Positions 43,253 through 48,694 of a stretch of DNA of 48,694 bases are shown one piece after another; the stretch's first letter is position 1; each line of letters begins with the position of its first letter. Below the pieces are notes generated by a model, which ran no database searches, was not told where the DNA came from, and saw nothing but the letters and a program-made list of their open reading frames with translations. The stretch spans positions 1-48,694 of the forward strand of contig CAZNWE010000025.1 of the NCBI GenBank assembly GCA_964576715.1, given 5' to 3'. The position numbers and the translations under genes were made by a program. The DNA comes from SLRI01 sp964576715 (GTDB lineage: Bacteria; Pseudomonadota; Alphaproteobacteria; Geminicoccales; Geminicoccaceae).

Positions 43253-44518
43253 TCAGGCGACCCGCTCGATGCGCGCCCCCAGATCGCCGAGCTTCCGCTC
43301 GATCTGCTCATAGCCGCGATCGAGGTGATAGACACGGTTGATTTCGGTCTGGCCCTCGGCGGCCAGGGCCGCGAGCACGAGCGAGACCGAGGCGCGGAGG
43401 TCGGTCGCCATGACCGGTGCGCCGGTCAGGCGCTGCACGCCGCGGACCAGGGCCGAGCTGCCGTGGACGGTGATGTTCGCACCCATGCGCATCAGCTCGG
43501 GCGCATGCATGAAGCGGTTCTCGAAGATCGTCTCGGTGATCATCGAGGCCCCCTCGGCGACGCACATCAACGCCATGAACTGGGCCTGGAGGTCGGTGGC
43601 GAAGCCCGGGAAGGGCTGGGTGATGACGTCGACACCCTGGAGCGGGCCGTTGGCCCGGGATGCGATCATGCCGTCCTCGGCGGGCTCGAGCGCCACGCCG
43701 CATTCCTCGAGCTTGGCGATCGCCGCACCCAACAGATCCTTGCCGCAGTGGCGCAAGGTCACTCGGCCACCGGTGATGGCGGCCGCCATGGCGTAGGTGC
43801 CGGCCTCGATCCGGTCGGGCAGGATGCGGTGGTGCGCCCCGCCGAGGCGCGTCGCCCCGCCGATGCTGATGGTGGGCGTCCCCTCGCCTTCGACCGCCGC
43901 ACCCATGGCGCGCAGCAGCCGCGCCAGATCGACGATCTCGGGCTCACGCGCGGCGCCGTGCAGCTCGGTCGGCCCCTTGGCGAGGGCCGCTGCCAGCATC
44001 AGGTTCTCGGTGGCGCCGACCGACGGCGAGCGAAGGCGGATGACCCCGCCTTTGAGCCCGCCAGCGGCGGTCGCGGTGACATAGCCGTCGGCGAGCTCGA
44101 TCTGCGCCCCCATGGCCTCGAGCCCGGCGAGATGCAGGTCGATGGGTCGGGTGCCGATGGCACAGCCGCCGGGCAATGACACCCTGGCGATACCCTCGCG
44201 CGCCACCAGGGGCCCGAGCACCAGGACCGAGGCGCGCATCTTGCGCACAAGGTCATAAGGTGCGGTGGTCGACAAGACCTCGGCACAGGTCAGCGTGAGC
44301 TTGCCCGGGGCCCCCGGCAGATGCCGGGCCTCGACACCGAGCACCTGCAACAGGCGCTGCATCGAGCCGATGTCGGCGAGATCCGGCACGTTCTCGAGGT
44401 CGAGCGGCTCGTCGGTGAGGAGGCAGGCGGCCATCAGCGGCAGGGCGGCGTTCTTCGCCCCGCTGATCGTGACCAGGCCTTCGAGCGGCACGCCGCCCTC
44501 GATCAGGATGCGGTCCAT
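43253..44518 (-). CDS. murA: UDP-N-acetylglucosamine 1-carboxyvinyltransferase
   Basis: A 421-residue enzyme for the first committed step of peptidoglycan synthesis, transferring enolpyruvate from PEP to UDP-GlcNAc. ISGAKNAALPLMAACLL opens domain one. The fosfomycin-reactive catalytic cysteine is Cys119 in SLPGGCAIGTRPIDLHL. TDLRASVSLVLAALAA is the C-terminal signature. I start at ATG 44518 (MDRILIEGG). A 14-bp palindrome lies about 66 bp upstream. Confidence 0.97.
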   Translation of the reverse strand: MDRILIEGGVPLEGLVTISGAKNAALPLMAACLLTDEPLDLENVPDLADIGSMQRLLQVLGVEARHLPGAPGKLTLTCAEVLSTTAPYDLVRKMRASVLVLGPLVAREGIARVSLPGGCAIGTRPIDLHLAGLEAMGAQIELADGYVTATAAGGLKGGVIRLRSPSVGATENLMLAAALAKGPTELHGAAREPEIVDLARLLRAMGAAVEGEGTPTISIGGATRLGGAHHRILPDRIEAGTYAMAAAITGGRVTLRHCGKDLLGAAIAKLEECGVALEPAEDGMIASRANGPLQGVDVITQPFPGFATDLQAQFMALMCVAEGASMITETIFENRFMHAPELMRMGANITVHGSSALVRGVQRLTGAPVMATDLRASVSLVLAALAAEGQTEINRVYHLDRGYEQIERKLGDLGARIERVA

Positions 44519-44583
44519 GGCAGATCCCAAAAGGCCGGGCAACAGCCCCGGCTACAGCCGCCAAACTGCCAAGATGTGGTGAT

Positions 44584-44597
44584 TTGGGCAAGCCCAA
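44584..44597. promoter_or_regulatory. Palindrome upstream of murA
   Basis: TTGGGC-AA-GCCCAA, a 14-bp perfect dyad, 66 bp before the murA start and about 40 bp past the end of the PIN pseudogene. It could be an operator; no known regulator is recognised. Confidence 0.25.
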
Positions 44598-44634
44598 TGA
44601 ACGGCATGGTGGAGCAGGTTGAAGCAGCCGCCCG

Positions 44635-45229
44635 TCACAGCGAATCGACATGCGGTCGCAAGATATCCGCCGTTTCGGTCAGGCCGGCAGCTTCCATGCC
44701 GATCAAGAGCAGCTCGGCGGTCTTTTCCGGTCTCGTGAAGCGCTCTTCACATCCGGCGAACGGCCGCCACCGCCCGTCAGCTATCGAGAGCGATCGTACC
44801 GGCGATAAAATCAGCCGTGGAGCGAGCCTCGATGGTGAACAGTTAGAGCCTTGCTGATGGGCGGTCCTTGAGGTTGTCCGTGACAATTGTCGCTGCCCCC
44901 GCCGTCAACGCAGCCGCAACGACGTGCGCGTCTCCCGGGTCAGGCCAGTCGTCGCACAGGCCGGGCAAATGATCGAAGTCCGCGACCAAGGTTTCCTCAA
45001 AGGCCTCCTCCATTCTTTGCCTAGCCTTTGCCGCCTGTTCGCCGGCATTGTCGACGCCCCTGGCGACCAGCATTTGCTCGATTGCGGTTTGCGTTTCCTC
45101 CAGAACTGGCACCGACCAGCGGATACGGAAGAACGCCGCCTCGGCAGGTGTCAGCAGAAGGTTTCGCTTCAGCACGCCCGCGAGCGAACAGGCGTCCACG
45201 AATGCGGTGAAGCGGTTGGCGAACGAGAG
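44635..45229 (-). pseudogene. Decayed PIN-domain (VapC-like) toxin gene
   Basis: Reading the minus strand directly after the HTH gene's TAG gives LSFANRFTAFVDACSLAGVL, RIRWSVPVLEE, the acidic WPDPGDAHVVAAALTAGA and IVTDNLKD. These are PIN-domain motifs with the catalytic aspartates still present. The frame has no ATG/GTG/TTG at its natural start; the first is GTG at 45199, inside the first strand. After NLKDRPSARL there is TAA (44845-44843), yet coding similarity continues in frame as LFTIEARSTADFIAGTIALDS, then TGA (44779-44777), then RAVAAVRRM, then TGA (44749-44747). A frameshift gives ERFTRPEKTAELLLIGMEAA...TADILRPHVDSL, a typical end for this family. A missing start, two or three stops and a frameshift make activity unlikely. 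Confidence 0.8.
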
Positions 45230-45688
45230 CTAGATATGCTCAGCATCCATCGGCGCGAGATCGTCAAGCGCCTGGCCACGTTCTGCGTCCCTGGCCCGCT
45301 TATACTCGAACAGATGCTCAGCCTTTATGCGCCGATGGCGGCCCACCTTAGCGTGCTCGATTTCGCCTTTCTCGAGCAACGAAATGAGGAACGGCCGCGA
45401 CACATTCAGGATGTCCGCCGCCTGCTGCGTCGTGAGCAGCTGACTGACCGGAACGATCGTCACCGAATCGCCGCGACCGACATGCCGCGGCAACTCCATG
45501 AGCAGGCCCGAGAGAGATGGAGCCAGCGTGATCTCCGATGGTTCCTTCGTCTCTTCATCCAGCACACGAAGCTTCGACCCGCCGGCGATGTGGGTGGCGA
45601 GAATATTGCGTAGATGGTTGGCCGCTGATTCCTCACTGGCGGAGGGCAAACGGCCGCCAAGCTTCTCGGCAAACGCTGGAACGGTCAT
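45230..45688 (-). CDS. HTH (excisionase-type) antitoxin-like protein
   Basis: A 152-residue protein with a C-terminal MerR/excisionase-type helix-turn-helix: LLTTQQAADILNVSRPFLISLLEKGEIEHAKVGRHRRIKAEHLFEYKR (about 93-140). The N-terminal half is helical. Proteins of this form are antitoxins of PIN-domain toxins, and the PIN pseudogene follows at once. The start ATG 45688 is inferred. The HTH frame is intact, so it may be kept for autoregulation or be an orphan. A small dyad lies just upstream. Confidence 0.8.
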   Translation of the reverse strand: MTVPAFAEKLGGRLPSASEESAANHLRNILATHIAGGSKLRVLDEETKEPSEITLAPSLSGLLMELPRHVGRGDSVTIVPVSQLLTTQQAADILNVSRPFLISLLEKGEIEHAKVGRHRRIKAEHLFEYKRARDAERGQALDDLAPMDAEHI

Positions 45689-45703
45689 GGCATTATCCGT
45701 GTT

Positions 45704-45718
45704 GACACAAATCGTGTC
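45704..45718. promoter_or_regulatory. Operator-like dyad upstream of the HTH gene
   Basis: GACAC-AAATC-GTGTC, 16 bp before the HTH start, overlapping the probable promoter. Antitoxins with this HTH usually bind their own promoter, so it is a candidate autoregulatory site. The arms are only 5 bp. Confidence 0.35.
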
Positions 45719-45990
45719 GCTTATTCGAAGCAAACCTAATCGGGAAATAAGCTTGACAGGGGGAGGTTCCATGGAAGGCATGCCGAAGTGATCTCACAGG
45801 CCGCGCTGGACCAGTTCGTCGGCACTGCCGAACACGCGGCTTTCGGTCGATACGATCGACGAGACGCAGTCTCCCGCAACAACCGAGCGGCAACGCGACT
45901 GCTTTTGACGGCATGCGGTGGCGGGCACCGCGTCGAGGCCCGCTTACCGATGCTGATCGGCGCAGCGATGGCACCGGCCAATTGAAAAGA

Positions 45991-46066
45991 TGGTGGAGCC
46001 GATCGGGATCGAACCGACGACCTCCTGCTTGCAAAGCAGGCGCTCTCCCAGTTGAGCTACGGCCCC
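45991..46066 (-). tRNA. tRNA-Ala (anticodon TGC)
   Basis: A complete 76-nt cloverleaf with encoded CCA. The acceptor stem GGGGCCG/CGGCTCC includes the G3-U70 pair that identifies alanine tRNAs. The D-arm GCTC...GAGC, anticodon stem CCTGC/GCAGG with loop TTTGCAA, and T-arm with GGTTCGATCC are all present. It stands alone here rather than within an rRNA operon. Its 3' end faces the HTH/PIN remnant. The 209 bp between the tRNA and 45782 hold no convincing gene. Confidence 0.97.
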
Positions 46067-46120
46067 GCAGCGTTCGCGTCCACCGTATATGGGCAAAGGG
46101 CTTGGCCGGGCAAGGGGTTG

Positions 46121-46741
46121 TCAGCCGCGTGGCAGGCAGGCCTCGGCCAGGGCCCGCATCGCCCGGCCGCGATGGCTGAGCCTGTCCTTCTCGGCTGCCG
46201 TGAGCTCGGCGAAGGTGCGGGTCTCGCCCTCGGGCACGAAGATCGGGTCGTAGCCGAAACCGCCTGCACCGCGCGGCGTCTCGACGACCTGGCCATCCAC
46301 CCGGCCCTCGAAGCAGACATGATCGCCGTCGGGCCAGGCGAGGCAGATGACGGTGACGAACGCGGCGGCCTTGTCGGCCGCGGCGAAGCTGCCGAAGCGG
46401 CTGGCGAGCTCGGCCACGATCCGCGCCATGGCGGCCGGATAGTCCTGGGTGGGGCCGGCCCAGCGGGCCGAGTGCACGCCCGGTCTGCCGTCGAGCCCGT
46501 GAACGACGAGGCCGCTGTCGTCGGCGAGGCTCGGCAGGCCGCTGGCGGTGGCCGCGGCCATGGCCTTGATCAGGGCGTTGCCCTTGAAATCGGGGGCTGT
46601 CTCCGCGGGCTCGGCGAGGCCGAGCTCGCCGGCCGAACGGACGGTGATGAAGCTGCCGGCGAGCAGCCCCTCGAGTTCCCTGAGCTTCTTCGGGTTGTGC
46701 GAGGCGAGGACGAGCGTGTCGCCGGTGAAGCGCCGCTGCAT
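46121..46741 (-). CDS. rdgB: dITP/XTP pyrophosphatase (RdgB/HAM1)
   Basis: A 206-residue house-cleaning enzyme that hydrolyses non-canonical purine nucleotides such as ITP and XTP. The nucleotide loop SHNPKKLRE (14-22), LADDSGLVV with Asp74-Asp75, the PGVHSARWAG strand and GGFGYDPIFVPEG are all present. It begins 5 bp after the rph stop, the usual alphaproteobacterial pair. It ends 54 bp from the tRNA-Ala gene. Confidence 0.96.
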   Translation of the reverse strand: MQRRFTGDTLVLASHNPKKLRELEGLLAGSFITVRSAGELGLAEPAETAPDFKGNALIKAMAAATASGLPSLADDSGLVVHGLDGRPGVHSARWAGPTQDYPAAMARIVAELASRFGSFAAADKAAAFVTVICLAWPDGDHVCFEGRVDGQVVETPRGAGGFGYDPIFVPEGETRTFAELTAAEKDRLSHRGRAMRALAEACLPRG

Positions 46742-46746
46742 GGCGC

Positions 46747-47466
46747 TCAGCGCTGCTCGACCGCGGCCCGCTGCAGGGCCACCAACGCGCGGATGCCGGC
46801 GGTGGCCAGCGCGTTCAGGACAGCGAACTCCTCGGGCGTCACCGGGCGCTCCTCGGCGGTCAGCTGCACCTCGACGATGCCGCCACCGCCGGACAGGACG
46901 AAATTGCCATCCGCCTCGGCCGTACTGTCCTCGGCGTAGTCGAGGTCGAGCAGTGCCTGGCCGCCGACGATGCCGCAGGAGACGGCGGCCACCTCCTCCT
47001 TCAGCGGCAGGACCGGGATGAGCGCCTTCTCGACGAGGCCGGAAAGGGCTCGGTGCAGTGCGACATAGGCGCCGGTGATGGCCGCCGTGCGGGTGCCGCC
47101 GTCCGCCTGCAGCACGTCGCAATCGACGACGATCTGCCGTTCGCCCATGGCTTCGAGGTCGGTGACGGCGCGCAGGCTGCGGCCGATCAGCCGCTGGATC
47201 TCCATGGTCCGCCCGCTCTGCTTGCCGCGCGCCGCCTCGCGGCCGGTACGGCTGTGGGTCGAGCGCGGCAGCATGCCGTATTCGGCGGTGACCCAGCCGC
47301 GCCCCTTGTTGCGCAGGAAGGGCGGCACCCGCTCCTCGACCGTCGCACAGCAAAGCACGTGGGTATTGCCGAACCTGACCAGGCACGAGCCCTCGGCATA
47401 GGGGCTCCAATTCGGCTCGAGGCTGATCTGGCGCAGTTCGTCGGCGGCGCGACCACTGGCCCGCAT
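46747..47466 (-). CDS. rph: Ribonuclease PH
   Basis: A 239-residue phosphorolytic exoribonuclease that trims tRNA 3' ends. SGRAADELRQISLEPNWSPYAEGSCLV, the arginine-rich SRTGREAARGKQSGRTMEIQRLIGRSLRA, and the active-site DCDVLQADGGTRTAAITGA are typical. The start is ATG 47466 with GGAAAGGGA upstream. In many alphaproteobacteria rph is divergent from hrcA; here the divergent gene is clpB. Confidence 0.96.
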   Translation of the reverse strand: MRASGRAADELRQISLEPNWSPYAEGSCLVRFGNTHVLCCATVEERVPPFLRNKGRGWVTAEYGMLPRSTHSRTGREAARGKQSGRTMEIQRLIGRSLRAVTDLEAMGERQIVVDCDVLQADGGTRTAAITGAYVALHRALSGLVEKALIPVLPLKEEVAAVSCGIVGGQALLDLDYAEDSTAEADGNFVLSGGGGIVEVQLTAEERPVTPEEFAVLNALATAGIRALVALQRAAVEQR

Positions 47467-47843
47467 GCTGTCCCTTTCCTGAAGTCGATCCGGCTTCGTC
47501 GTCGCCCGGCCCGTCCACCGCGGCCGCTCGGCGCTGCGCCCGGGCGCTGCCGACGGCGTTTCGGCCCGTATCGGCATGGCGCCGGCCAAAGCCGCGAACC
47601 ACGCCCGGAACGGCTGCTTAACGCATCGCCCGCCGAGCAGCAATCGCGCCGCTCGATCGGTCAATCCAAAAGATGTCGCGGGGATGCCCGGCCTGCCGCC
47701 GACACCTAGCAAGCGCGGCCCGAACCGTTCTGCTTGCACGCCCAAAACCCCTTCCCACATATTTCTTAACGAATGGCGGTGCCCGGCAGGGATCGCCGAC
47801 CACGGGCCCGCTCGCACGAGGGGCCAGGAAAGGAATGCGACCC
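47467..47843. other. rph-clpB divergent intergenic region
   Basis: No gene is identified. The clpB half carries a heat-shock-type promoter at 47733-47762. The rph half is GC-rich without a clear promoter. No CIRCE element is seen. Confidence 0.6.
47733..47762 (+). promoter_or_regulatory. RpoH-like promoter of clpB
   Basis: CTTG (47733-47736), an 18-bp spacer, then CCACATAT (47755-47762), 7 of 8 to the CCCCATNT heat-shock -10. The expected start near 47770 leaves a leader of about 74 nt. Confidence 0.5.

Positions 47844-48694
<851 letters not shown>

Noticed and set aside
45689..45697. Leaderless promoter for the HTH gene (GATAAT)
   Set aside because: The hexamer ends only 3 nt before the ATG, too close for transcription to start at the initiation codon.
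45788..45985. Plus-strand 65-codon frame next to tRNA-Ala
   Set aside because: GTG start without a ribosome site, no recognisable motif, and antisense frames of the same length are open too.

Overview
The window is high-GC bacterial chromosome, most likely from an alphaproteobacterium of the Rhodospirillales/Geminicoccales type. This is inferred from gene content and order: lysC divergent from ubiG with ptsP downstream, a comF-grxC-DUF1178 run, class I lysyl-tRNA synthetase, rph-rdgB, and RpoH-type promoters of the alphaproteobacterial form. One scaffold gap of exactly 100 N lies at 13162-13261. Nearly every gene has long open frames on the opposite strand because of the GC content; these were discarded.

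Layout. 1-1155: a MerR-family regulator (AdhR/NmlR type) with a 19-bp-spacer promoter and an overlapping carboxymuconolactone-decarboxylase-like gene. 1215-9974 (minus): a six-gene run lysC, nitronate monooxygenase, ptsP, rodZ-like, ispG, hisS. 10149-12683: ubiG, then grxC/comF/DUF1178 on the minus strand. 12684-14006: a coding-poor stretch with a 16-bp tandem repeat that runs into the gap. 14007-17675 (minus): galU, ugd, phosphomannomutase for nucleotide-sugar supply. 17900-20179 (minus): SDR dehydrogenase, VWA-like protein and membrane J-domain protein. 20279-29973 (plus): membrane protein, EamA transporter, ada, TTC38-like TPR protein, DUF4405 protein, then lysK-rsmB-purH. 30120-32523: a 30-residue membrane ORF, a Gfo/Idh oxidoreductase, cytochrome b561 and Hsp20. 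32715-37219: htpX divergent from dnaK-dnaJ. 37346-42111 (minus): a stress cluster with two CBS proteins, a Na/Pi cotransporter, UspA, DUF3253 and two small unknowns. 42370-44518 (minus): murA and a FAH-family hydrolase. 44635-46066: a decayed PIN toxin with an HTH partner next to tRNA-Ala. 46121-48694: rph-rdgB and, divergently, clpB, cut by the window end.

The most interesting regulatory pattern is a set of four FNR/FixK/Dnr-type boxes upstream of hsp20, a CBS gene, uspA and an unknown gene. Three of them have a -10-like hexamer about 30 bp from the box centre. This suggests an oxygen- or redox-controlled stress regulon, set beside a heat-shock group (htpX, dnaKJ, clpB) with RpoH-like promoters. 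Other notable items are two families of dispersed palindromic repeats, a perfect 17-bp hairpin, and the PIN pseudogene with several independent lesions.
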